NCBI RefSeq assembly: GCF_001190945.1 | Contig: NZ_CP011112.1 | Location: 3,410,001 to 3,474,000 of the forward strand | Reading direction: 5' to 3' | Source of the DNA: Luteipulveratus mongoliensis | GTDB lineage: Bacteria > Actinomycetota > Actinomycetes > Actinomycetales > Dermatophilaceae | DNA length: 64,000 bases | Part shown: piece after piece, positions 8,474 to 18,889 of the stretch | Position numbering within the stretch: position 1 is the stretch's first letter | Layout: each line of letters begins with the position of its first letter | Made by a program: the position numbers and the translations under genes | Notes under the pieces: model-generated | Seen by the model: only the letters and a program-made list of their open reading frames with translations | What the model was told of the DNA's origin: nothing | Database searches by the model: none

Positions 8474-9760
8474 CTACTTCTGGAACGGTGTCTTGTAGGT
8501 CTGCGCGTCCGGCGAGACGTACGGCTCGGTCTGCACGAGCTTCAGACCGCCCGGCACCTTCGCCGGGACCATCAGGAACATCGAGCGGCTGGACGGCTGA
8601 CCGGGCTTGGTGAAGTCCAGCGGGGGCGTCAGACCCTGGGTGTCGACCGTGGTCTTGCGGACCGCAGCGAGCACTCCGGCGCGCGTGAGATCCCCGTCGG
8701 AGCAGGCCTGCTTCAGGATGCTCCCCCAGACCAACCCGGAGGCATAGCCGAGGATCGGGCCGTACGTCTCCACCTGGCCCGGGTGCGCCTTCTTGAAGGC
8801 GGCGGAGATCTCCTTCACCTTGGGGTTGTCGCTCTGGACCGGCAGCTGTGGCGCGTCCGTGGTGTAGCGGCCGCTCATGAGTGCCGCCGCCACGGGGGTG
8901 TCGAGCAGCTGCGGCGTGAACGTGGGGCCACTGCCGTGGATCGGCACGTTGAGGCCCTGTGCGGTCGCGACACCGACGGCCGATGCCGTCTGCGCCGGAG
9001 TCGTGGTGAGCAGGAACGCCTTGACGCCGCCCGCCTTGAGCTTGGTCACGGCCGCGGTCAGGTCGCTCTCAGTGGACGTGACGGTGGCCTCGACGACCTT
9101 CATCTTGTGCTTGCTCGCGTAGTACTTGGTGCCCAGCGCGCCGTTCTTGCCGTACTCGGAGTCGACGTAGATGTGGCCGATCGTGTCGCCGTCCTTGATC
9201 TTGCCCTGACTCTGCAGGCGACTCAGCCCGTTGATCGACTCGATGTCGTAGGTCGGGCCGATCATCACCACGTTGGGCACGTCCAGGTTGGTGGAGGCCC
9301 ACGATGCTGGGATGGCGGCGATCTTGTCGTCCGTGAGGGGCTTCTTCAACGCGGCGAGGGTCGGTGAGCCGATGAGCTGGATCATGCCGAGGTTGTCGGC
9401 CTTGAGCTTGCTGTAGAGCGGCACGGCCTTCTCGGCGCTGTACCCGGTGTCGTGGGTGGTGATCTTGATCTTGCGGCCGCAGATGCCGCCAGTCTTGTTG
9501 ACGTCATCGGCCCACATCTGGTTGCCCTGGGTGATGCCGAGCCCCAGCACCTTGAAGACGCCCGAGGTGTCCGTCAGGGCGGCCAGGGTGATCTCGGACG
9601 CGGTCACTCCGATGTCTGTCTTGACTCCGGCCGAGCCGCTGCCGCCGGACCCGGATCCGCCGCCGGTGCTGTCGTCGGCCGCCTTGGTGCTGCAGGCCGA
9701 CAGGCCAAGTGCTGCCACGGCGGCGAACGCGACGGCGCAGCTGGTGAGATTCCTGGACAT
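8474..9760 (-). CDS. livK: Branched-chain amino-acid ABC transporter substrate-binding lipoprotein
   Basis: This is a 428-residue periplasmic-binding-fold protein with a lipoprotein signal (CAVAFAAVAALGLSACS, lipid-modified Cys in the lipobox LSAC) followed by a Ser/Gly linker. The mature part starts with the Leu/Ile/Val-binding pattern IGVTASEITLAALTDTSGVFKVLG and contains IQLIGSPTLAALKKPLTDDKIAAIPASWAS. It captures the substrate outside the cell for the LivHM/LivGF transporter encoded upstream. AAAGGCAGG lies before the ATG. The family binds branched-chain amino acids but also amides, urea and aromatic compounds, so specificity is inferred from the operon only. Confidence 0.9.
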   Translation of the reverse strand: MSRNLTSCAVAFAAVAALGLSACSTKAADDSTGGGSGSGGSGSAGVKTDIGVTASEITLAALTDTSGVFKVLGLGITQGNQMWADDVNKTGGICGRKIKITTHDTGYSAEKAVPLYSKLKADNLGMIQLIGSPTLAALKKPLTDDKIAAIPASWASTNLDVPNVVMIGPTYDIESINGLSRLQSQGKIKDGDTIGHIYVDSEYGKNGALGTKYYASKHKMKVVEATVTSTESDLTAAVTKLKAGGVKAFLLTTTPAQTASAVGVATAQGLNVPIHGSGPTFTPQLLDTPVAAALMSGRYTTDAPQLPVQSDNPKVKEISAAFKKAHPGQVETYGPILGYASGLVWGSILKQACSDGDLTRAGVLAAVRKTTVDTQGLTPPLDFTKPGQPSSRSMFLMVPAKVPGGLKLVQTEPYVSPDAQTYKTPFQK

Positions 9761-9818
9761 GGTGCCTGCCTTTCGTGGTGCACGGAGGTGAACCTGGGTC
9801 GTGACAGAACGGGTCGGC

Positions 9819-10985
9819 TCAGCGGCGCAGCACCGCCCGAAGTCGTGCCCCGAGGCCGGCGAGGCCGCGCGGCTCGAACAGGATGATCAGCACGATCAGC
9901 GAGCCGAAGACGAAGTTGGTGATCACGCCCGGAGTGAAGCCGGTGCCGCTGTAGTCGTCGGAGGAGGTCACCAGCTGGATGATCTGCGGCAGCCCGAACA
10001 CCACGACCGACCCGAGCACGGCACCCCCGAGCGACCCGAGGCCGCCGATCACGCAAATCGCGAGGTACGAGATCGCCGCCGTGGTGCTGTAGGTCCCGAA
10101 GTCGACCGACTCATCGGGCTTCATCAGCCCGTCGTACCACCAGACGACCATGACGCCGGCCAGTCCGGCGTACGCGGACGAGACCGCGAAGGCCAACGCC
10201 TTCTGTCGTACGACCGAGACACCCATCACCGTCGCGACCGCCTCGTTGTCGCGCAAGGCCCGCCAACCTCGTCCCACCCGTCCTGACAGGGCACCACGGC
10301 CCAGGACGTAGGCGAGCGCCGTGAGTGCCGCGTAGAGCCAGAAGCTGCGCTCGACCTTGCCCATGGGGACGTTGAGGACGTGCAGCTCGGGATGCAGCTC
10401 ACCGAAGTCGAAGCCGAACAGGTTGAGGCTGGGTGCATAGCGGCCGCTGGATGTGCTGCCCGCCAGCGACGGCAGCTCGCGCGCCAACCAGAAGCCGACG
10501 AAGACCAGGCTGAGCGAGGCGACACCGAGGTAGATGCCGCGCAGCCGACCGGAGATCGGGGCGAACGCGGCACCCACCAGTCCCGCGCACAGCACGGCCA
10601 GGACTGCGGCGAGCAGGCTCGGGAGGCCGAGCCCCGTGTAGCTGGCCTCGTCTCGTGGACCGGCGAGGACGGCGTACGAGACGCCGCCGACGAGCGCGAA
10701 GAACGAGTGCGCCAGGGAGAGCTGGCCGGCCTGACCGACCAGCATCGTCAGGCCCATGCCACCGACCGCGCCGACCATCACCCAGTTGGCGACGGTGAGG
10801 TACTCGGCGTCGATGTAGGCCGGCGCGAGGAAGACGACGACGGCCGCGACGGCGGCCAGGACCACCTTGACCGCGGTCGTGCGACGGCTCCGGGCAGGGC
10901 GTACCTGGACGGCGCCGACGGGTTCGGAGGGCTCCGGTTCGAGCACAGCATCCGTGGCGGGCGCGGGCGGCGAGGTGTCAGACAC
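9819..10985 (-). CDS. livM: Branched-chain amino-acid ABC transporter permease LivM
   Basis: A 388-residue membrane protein with about ten hydrophobic segments and a charged N-terminal tail of roughly 35 residues. The coupling region GWRALRDNEAVATVMGVSVVRQKALAFAVSSAYAGLAGV and the C-terminal AVLGSVVVFGLPQIIQ are typical of LivM. It overlaps the end of livH by eight bases. It pairs with LivH to form the transmembrane channel driven by LivG and LivF. Confidence 0.93.
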   Translation of the reverse strand: MSDTSPPAPATDAVLEPEPSEPVGAVQVRPARSRRTTAVKVVLAAVAAVVVFLAPAYIDAEYLTVANWVMVGAVGGMGLTMLVGQAGQLSLAHSFFALVGGVSYAVLAGPRDEASYTGLGLPSLLAAVLAVLCAGLVGAAFAPISGRLRGIYLGVASLSLVFVGFWLARELPSLAGSTSSGRYAPSLNLFGFDFGELHPELHVLNVPMGKVERSFWLYAALTALAYVLGRGALSGRVGRGWRALRDNEAVATVMGVSVVRQKALAFAVSSAYAGLAGVMVVWWYDGLMKPDESVDFGTYSTTAAISYLAICVIGGLGSLGGAVLGSVVVFGLPQIIQLVTSSDDYSGTGFTPGVITNFVFGSLIVLIILFEPRGLAGLGARLRAVLRR

Positions 10986-11859
10986 GGAGCTGCTCCACTC
11001 TCCCGAAGAGACCGGACGGCCGCACGACGAGAACCGCCAGCATCACGAGGTAGACCGCGACCTTGGCGAACTCCAGGCTGACGTACTGCGAGGCCAACGC
11101 GTCCGTGAGGCCGACGATGAGGCCTCCCGCGACGGCGCCACCCGGTGACGTCAGACCACCGATGATGGCGGCCGGGAATGCGGCGAACGCGAGCGTATGG
11201 CTGGCCAGCAGACCTGATCCACCACCGATGTCGTTGGTGGCCAAGAAGATCACGGCGATGCCCGCGAGCCCACCGCCTACGGCCCAGGCACTGGCGGTCA
11301 CCCGCCAGCTCCGGATGCCCATCAAGGCGGCCGCCTCGCTGTTCTCGGACTGGGCGCGCATCGCGAGACCCCAGCTGGTGTAGCGGAACGCAAGGAAGAA
11401 CGCGCCCAGCAGCACGAGGGCCACGAGGAGAGCGACCACGTAGGTGCGCGCGACAGAGGCACCCAGGATGTGAATCGGCTTGGTGTCGTAGGGATCTCCG
11501 AGGAACGGCGCTGCCGCCGTGCCGAGTCGGCGGCTGATCTCCGTCACCACCACCACGTCGATGCCGATGGTGAGGATGGCCAGGCTGTCGGCATGCGCAT
11601 GTCGAGCATTGGCCAGCAGCACGCGTTCGACAAGGAAGGCGAACAGCATCGCTGCAAGGACCCCGGCGACCACTCCGAGCAGCCAGCCGTGGTCGCTCTT
11701 GACCTCGTAGGCGACGTAGCCGGCGACCAGGACCAGCGACCCATGGGCGAAGTTGATCGTCTCCGTCGCCTTATAGATGATCACGAATCCCGTTGCCAGC
11801 AAAGCAAATACAGCGCCTTTGCCAACGCCGTTGACGAGCACCTGCACCAGTGTGTCCAT
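10978..11859 (-). CDS. livH: Branched-chain amino-acid ABC transporter permease LivH
   Basis: The 293-residue permease begins MDTLVQVLVNGVGKGAVFALLATGFVIIYKATETINFAHGSLV, the hallmark LivH N-terminus, and ends IVGLTDALASQYVSLEFAKVAVYLVMLAVLVVRPSGLFG. I chose the ATG at 11859 because GAGGGAG lies just upstream and the family N-terminus starts there. It directly abuts livG (stop at 11861) and overlaps livM. Confidence 0.93.
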   Translation of the reverse strand: MDTLVQVLVNGVGKGAVFALLATGFVIIYKATETINFAHGSLVLVAGYVAYEVKSDHGWLLGVVAGVLAAMLFAFLVERVLLANARHAHADSLAILTIGIDVVVVTEISRRLGTAAAPFLGDPYDTKPIHILGASVARTYVVALLVALVLLGAFFLAFRYTSWGLAMRAQSENSEAAALMGIRSWRVTASAWAVGGGLAGIAVIFLATNDIGGGSGLLASHTLAFAAFPAAIIGGLTSPGGAVAGGLIVGLTDALASQYVSLEFAKVAVYLVMLAVLVVRPSGLFGRVEQLRV

Positions 11860-11860
11860 G

Positions 11861-12733
11861 TCAGACTCCCTCCTCGTGCGCGCTCGTGGAGCTGACCTCA
11901 TCGGGGTCACCGTCGTCGTCCTCAGCCGCACCGAGGTAGGCGCGGATGACCGCCGGGTCCTGCTGAACCACAGCGGGGACGTCGTCGGCGATCAGTCGAC
12001 CGAAGTCGAGCACGGTGACCCGGTCCGCGATGCCCATGACCAGACCCATGTCGTGCTCGACCAGCAGGATGGAGATCCCCAGCTCGTCGCGAATCTGCAG
12101 GATCAGCGCGGACATGTCGGCGGTCTCGCTGGCATTCATCCCGGCCGCCGGTTCGTCCAGCAACAGCACGGTCGGCTCGGCCGCCAGCGCCCGAGCGATG
12201 TCCACCCGCTTCTGGTCGCCGTACGACAACGCGCCCGCCCGAGCGTGCAGGTGGTCACCCAGCCCGAGGAAGTCACAGATGTCAGCCGCGCGCTGCTGAT
12301 GGCGACGCTCGGACCGCATCGTCCAGGGTGCACGCACCGCGTAGGCGGCGAATCCGCCTCTCATCAGGGAGTATCGGCCGAGCATGACGTTGTCGAGGAC
12401 GCTGGAGGTGTCCACGAGCGCGAGGTTCTGGAAGGCCCGACCGATGCCGAGCGAGCTGATGCGGTGCGCGGGGGTCTTCGTCAGCACGGTGTCGCCAAGC
12501 CGGATCTGGCCGGCAGCCAGCGCGTAGATGCCGGTGATCGCGTTGAAGCAGGTCGACTTGCCTGCGCCGTTCGGTCCGATGAGGGCGTGGACGGATCCGG
12601 GTTCAACCGTGAACGACACCTCGTCGAGCGCCACGATCCCGCCGAAGCGCACCGTGACTCCGTCGACCTGCAACGGGCGTACGTCTCGTCCTGCGGTGTC
12701 CGGCTGGGTCACGGTCGACGCTTCGCTGCTCAT
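11861..12733 (-). CDS. livG: Branched-chain amino-acid ABC transporter ATP-binding protein LivG
   Basis: The 290-residue ATPase has Walker A GPNGAGKST, the signature LSYGDQKRVDIARAL, Walker B VLLLDEPAAGM and switch His in LLVEHDMGLVM. The insert after Walker A (FNAITGIYALAAGQIRLG, then RISSLGIGRAFQN) is LivG-specific. The ATG at 12733 overlaps the livF stop as ATGA, which fixes the start; another ATG lies three codons earlier. The last 20 residues are acidic. Confidence 0.93.
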   Translation of the reverse strand: MSSEASTVTQPDTAGRDVRPLQVDGVTVRFGGIVALDEVSFTVEPGSVHALIGPNGAGKSTCFNAITGIYALAAGQIRLGDTVLTKTPAHRISSLGIGRAFQNLALVDTSSVLDNVMLGRYSLMRGGFAAYAVRAPWTMRSERRHQQRAADICDFLGLGDHLHARAGALSYGDQKRVDIARALAAEPTVLLLDEPAAGMNASETADMSALILQIRDELGISILLVEHDMGLVMGIADRVTVLDFGRLIADDVPAVVQQDPAVIRAYLGAAEDDDGDPDEVSSTSAHEEGV

Positions 12734-13539
12734 CCGCGCCACACCCCCAACGCACGATGACGCGCGGCGCGCTCTCTGACCGGCTCTTCGTCGGCGTCGG
12801 CGTCGGCCTCCGACGTGGCGTGGCCGCCGAGATAGAGGCGCTGTACGTCCTCGGTCGCGGCCAGCTCGTCGGCCGGCCCTTCGAGGGCCAGCTCGCCCAC
12901 CTCGAGGACGACCGCGCGATCGGCGACCGCGAGGGCCATGGTCGCGTTCTGCTCGACGAGGACGACCGCGGTGCCCTGAGCATGGATCTCGCGAACGATC
13001 GAGCCGATCCGGGTCACCAGCTGTGGGGCCAGTCCGAGCGATGGCTCGTCGAGCAGCAGCATCGTCGGGGACGTCATCATCGCTCGGCCGATCGCGAGCA
13101 TCTGCTGCTCACCGCCAGAGAGCAGTCCCGCCGCCTGGCCCGACCGCTCGCCCAAGATCGGGAAGAGAGACAGCACGCGCTCGCGCGCCGCATCGCGATC
13201 CTTCGGGGCTACCGACAGGGCACCGGCGCGCAGATTTTCTTCCACGCTCATGCGGGCGAACACCTGCCGGCCCTCGGGCACCTGCACCAACCGCAGGCGC
13301 ACGATCGCCGCTGGGTTCATCGTGTCGATGCGGGTGCCATCGAGCTCGACCCGCCCGCCTATGACGGCACCGCCGTGCAGCCCGAGCGTGCCCGAGATGG
13401 CCCGCAGCAGCGTCGACTTGCCGGCGCCGTTGCTGCCCAGGACCGCCGTGACCGAGCCATCCGGAACCTCGAAGCTCACGCCACGCAACGCCTTGACCGA
13501 GCGTCCATAGCGCACCGAGAGGTCGTCGATTCGCAGCAC
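12730..13539 (-). CDS. livF: Branched-chain amino-acid ABC transporter ATP-binding protein LivF
   Basis: The 269-residue ATPase has Walker A GSNGAGKST, signature LSGGEQQMLAIGRA, Walker B MLLLDEPSLGLAPQLV and VLVEQNATMAL, all characteristic of LivF. The last 30 residues (about from SEADADADEE) form an extra charged tail beyond the usual family end. AGGTGAAC precedes the GTG start. It is the first gene of the liv operon. Its leader holds a CRP/GlxR-like palindrome (13585-13602). Confidence 0.93.
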   Translation of the reverse strand: MLRIDDLSVRYGRSVKALRGVSFEVPDGSVTAVLGSNGAGKSTLLRAISGTLGLHGGAVIGGRVELDGTRIDTMNPAAIVRLRLVQVPEGRQVFARMSVEENLRAGALSVAPKDRDAARERVLSLFPILGERSGQAAGLLSGGEQQMLAIGRAMMTSPTMLLLDEPSLGLAPQLVTRIGSIVREIHAQGTAVVLVEQNATMALAVADRAVVLEVGELALEGPADELAATEDVQRLYLGGHATSEADADADEEPVRERAARHRALGVWRG

Positions 13540-13584
13540 CGTTCACCTGCCTTTCCAGATGAGCGGGGCCGATGGCCTCACTCA

Positions 13585-13602
13585 TTGTGACTCACATCAC
13601 AA
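13585..13602 (-). promoter_or_regulatory. CRP/GlxR-like operator upstream of the liv operon
   Basis: TTGTGA-CTCACA-TCACAA has perfect 6-bp arms and matches the CRP-family consensus TGTGA-N6-TCACA. A -10-like TAGTGT on the minus strand (13617-13622) would put the start of transcription near 13610. The site would then lie just downstream of it, a position that favours repression. The intergenic stretch 13540-13718 holds nothing else I can support. Confidence 0.55.
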
Positions 13603-13718
13603 CAACGTGTTGGCGCACACTATGGCCGTCGGCCCACCGGCATGACGCGCACGAAGGCCAGGCCGTGACCATCTCGTGACCTAAGCGGACGTGGCATCGA
13701 GACCGAGCTCGGCCGGCG

Positions 13719-14342
13719 TCAGCAGCTGTGGACCGTGCCGTCCCAGGTCCACTCGGAGTCGACCCGACCACGCCCGGACAGCTCGATCCGACCGGTGGCC
13801 CACAGGAGCGTCGCCTCCGGTCCATCGGCGTGCCGCTCGACAGCCGGAAACAGTCGTTCGAGGACGACCTCGACCGCATCGCTCGGCAGCGCTGGCACAC
13901 CGCCCAGACCGCTGAGCACGTCGTGGCCATGCAGCAGTGCCTCGACGGCGCCCATCGCGGCGAAGCCGGCCGGATCGCTCACCCCGTAGTTGTGGAAGGC
14001 ACGCGCGTCGGGAGGGGCGATCAGGACAGCAGCCGCCAGCAGCTCGCTCAGCGGCTGCAGCGCCTTGACCACACCAGCAACTCCCAGCTCCACCGGGAAG
14101 TGGATGAAGTCCACACCGCGGTCGATACCTTCCAACGCGAGATAGCGGTCCGGCGATCTGCTGGTGACCTGCAGGGCGTATCCCATGAAGCAGTCGCCGA
14201 CATGGTCGAGCGTCTCGAAGCACGTCCAGGTCAGGGGCCCGGCCTGCCGGTGCAGGTCGGCCTCAGGACGCCCCTTCAGCTCGTCGGTCAACCATGCCGA
14301 AGACTCGCGCAGCGCACGGACCGCCTCGTCGCGCCCGATCAT
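13719..14342 (-). CDS. DinB/mycothiol maleylpyruvate isomerase-like protein
   Basis: The 207-residue protein has a DinB-type four-helix pattern. His residues occur in ETLDHVGDCFMGYALQV and in AVEALLHGHDVLSGL, where this superfamily places its metal-binding histidines. Relatives are thiol-dependent transferases or isomerases, many using mycothiol in actinobacteria. No partner gene is adjacent. The reaction is unknown. Confidence 0.65.
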   Translation of the reverse strand: MIGRDEAVRALRESSAWLTDELKGRPEADLHRQAGPLTWTCFETLDHVGDCFMGYALQVTSRSPDRYLALEGIDRGVDFIHFPVELGVAGVVKALQPLSELLAAAVLIAPPDARAFHNYGVSDPAGFAAMGAVEALLHGHDVLSGLGGVPALPSDAVEVVLERLFPAVERHADGPEATLLWATGRIELSGRGRVDSEWTWDGTVHSC

Positions 14343-14426
14343 GTCGTTCGCTCAACGGTCATGTAGGGCATGCTCGTGACGAGAACCGTTCGGCGCAAAC
14401 GAGTTTCGTCCGTCCACGCCGACGTG

Positions 14427-15764
14427 TCACCAGTTGGCCTCAGCGCCCGCCCGAGGCAGCCTCGCGCCCTCAGGGTGAATCACGTAGACCGTGCCGCCCG
14501 AGTGCGGCACCCAGGCATTCTCGAACTGACCGCGTTTGTAGGTCACCTGGACCTGCGCGTTGTCGGCGATGAGGTGGCTCGCCGGGTCGTTCATCACCGG
14601 GTTGCCCTGAGCGTCGAAGCCGCGCAGGACCATGAGGTGACCACTGGTCGAGTAGCCCGCGCCGTCCATGTCCGCCGCCTTGAACGACAGCGACGTGATG
14701 AGCGGGATGCCGGCGGCGATGAAGTCCTCGGCCTCACGCAGGCTCCGCAGCCGGGTGACGAAGCCGCGCAACCCGTTGCGGGCGGCGTACGCGGTGTTGA
14801 ACGGCCAGTTGCCGCAGCCGTCGTAGGTGTAGTCGAAGGTGTTGCGCGCGGAGTAGGCGACCTGCGGGTCCTGCATCGGCTCGACCCAGGACAGCTCAGC
14901 CGCAGACGGCCCCTTCTTCCAGTGGTCGAGCACCATCGCCGTCGAGGTGGGCGAGCACCATGCCTCTCCCCCGTTGTCCCATTGCGGGTACTGACCGATG
15001 TGCAGCTCCTGGGAGTACGGCGGTACGTCCAGCACCCGACCCACCTTCGGGCCCGGGGTGCTGGTGGTCACTGTCGCGTCGCTGGGCAGGGACGAGCACA
15101 TCGCCGTCAGCTGGTGCACGGTCGGCGTCTCGGCGCTGCCCTGCGGCCGCATCAGACTGATCCGCAGCTCGAGGTCGTTCAGGGTGTGGTCGTCCTGGGT
15201 CGAGAGCGTGTCGGTCCAGACCGTCGCGATGTCGGTGCCCTGGTCATCGACGCTGGTGCGGAAGATCGCACCGCCCTGATCGGGGTCGTTGCGGCACCAG
15301 CGGCCCAGGACGAACCAGCCGGTGCGGACACCGGTCTCCGCGACACCCCTCACCTCGACCTCGATCCAGGTCTTGCCCGGGGTGTCGGCGTTCCAGGACG
15401 AGATCAGCTCGGTGAGTCGGAACGCGTTGTGGATGACCGGCGAGGTCCAGGTGCCGACGTCGTACGACGCGCTCGCGCCGGCCGCGTGAGGGTCGGCGTA
15501 GGTCCGGGTCTGGGTCGGGTGGTGCAGCGTGAGGCCATGCGCGTTGGCGCGGACACCCTGTCGCTGGCCGTGCGCGAAAGCCGCGGCGCCCACGTAGCGG
15601 TGCAGACGGATATGACGCTCCTGGCTCGTAGCCGTCGTGGCGGCAGCTCGCTGGGTGCTTCCGATGACGAGGGCGCCGCCGAGGGCAGCGCCACCGCCGA
15701 TCAGGGCCCGACGGCTGAGCTCCAGCCGGGCGGAGCCGGCAGTCTTGTGGCAGCGGTCGCTCAT
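14427..15764 (-). CDS. Secreted C39-like cysteine peptidase with Tat signal
   Basis: The 445-residue protein begins with a twin-arginine signal (SRRALIGGGAALGGALVIG) ending near AAATTA, so it is exported folded. The middle is a beta-rich domain of about 200 residues. The C-terminal Peptidase_C39_2 domain has the catalytic Cys in GEAWCSPTSTAMVLDHW, the His in SGHLMVLRGF and a downstream Asn/Asp (NPVMNDPA). It probably cleaves extracellular or cell-wall peptides. The ATG at 15764 follows GGAGACAGGGA. A PhoP-box-like direct repeat lies 26 bases upstream. The aconitase terminator separates it from acnA. Confidence 0.87.
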   Translation of the reverse strand: MSDRCHKTAGSARLELSRRALIGGGAALGGALVIGSTQRAAATTATSQERHIRLHRYVGAAAFAHGQRQGVRANAHGLTLHHPTQTRTYADPHAAGASASYDVGTWTSPVIHNAFRLTELISSWNADTPGKTWIEVEVRGVAETGVRTGWFVLGRWCRNDPDQGGAIFRTSVDDQGTDIATVWTDTLSTQDDHTLNDLELRISLMRPQGSAETPTVHQLTAMCSSLPSDATVTTSTPGPKVGRVLDVPPYSQELHIGQYPQWDNGGEAWCSPTSTAMVLDHWKKGPSAAELSWVEPMQDPQVAYSARNTFDYTYDGCGNWPFNTAYAARNGLRGFVTRLRSLREAEDFIAAGIPLITSLSFKAADMDGAGYSTSGHLMVLRGFDAQGNPVMNDPASHLIADNAQVQVTYKRGQFENAWVPHSGGTVYVIHPEGARLPRAGAEANW

Positions 15765-15789
15765 GGCAATTCCCTGTCTCCTCAACGGT

Positions 15790-15808
15790 GTTCACACTCT
15801 GTTCACAC
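15790..15808. promoter_or_regulatory. PhoP-box-like direct repeat upstream of the C39-like peptidase gene
   Basis: GTTCACAC-TCT-GTTCACAC repeats an 8-mer with an 11-bp period, one DNA turn. This resembles actinobacterial PhoP binding sites (GTTCACC-type 11-bp direct repeat units in Streptomyces; two TCACAGC units four bases apart in mycobacteria). It lies 26-44 bases before the ATG. Confidence 0.4.
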
Positions 15809-15931
15809 CAAGGCCGCTCCCCTAGGCCACGGGTTGACGGTAGCACCGGGGCCTCGACCCGAGGAGCTGTCTGGATATCAGGATCACGATTTCTCGTGGT
15901 CCTCGCGGTCGCTGAAAGAGAGCCTGTAACG

Positions 15932-15972
15932 ACGACGAGGCCCGGCCACCATCGGTGACCGGGCCTCGTCGT
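15932..15972 (-). terminator. Strong hairpin after acnA
   Basis: ACGACGAGGCCCGG (15932-15945) and CCGGGCCTCGTCGT (15959-15972) form a perfect 14-bp stem with a 13-base loop that can itself pair (CACC/GGTG). It begins 16 bases after the acnA stop. There is no long T-run, as is usual for high-GC actinobacterial terminators. Confidence 0.8.
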
Positions 15973-15987
15973 ACGTGCGGGTGCTGG

Positions 15988-18780
<2,793 letters not shown>

Positions 18781-18829
18781 GGCAACTCCTGTCTCGGAAC
18801 TTCTACGTGGCGACACTCAGTCGCCCCAT

Positions 18830-18849
18830 TTATCTTGACGTCAAGATAA
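18830..18849. promoter_or_regulatory. Perfect 20-bp palindrome in the acnA promoter region
   Basis: TTATCTTGACGTCAAGATAA reads the same on both strands and is AT-rich in a GC-rich setting, 50-69 bases upstream of the acnA GTG. On the acnA strand it contains TTGACG, a good -35 element, so a bound dimer would block transcription. Actinobacterial acn genes are known targets of TetR-type repressors (AcnR in Corynebacterium, Rv1474c in M. tuberculosis). No such regulator is adjacent here. Confidence 0.6.
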
Positions 18850-18889
18850 TCAAACCACATCTGGAGGGTTGCCCTCAGCGCAGGTCTGC

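Noticed and set aside
15841-15931. Possible c-di-AMP (ydaO-type) riboswitch before the secreted peptidase
   Set aside because: The leader lacks the conserved ydaO sequence blocks.
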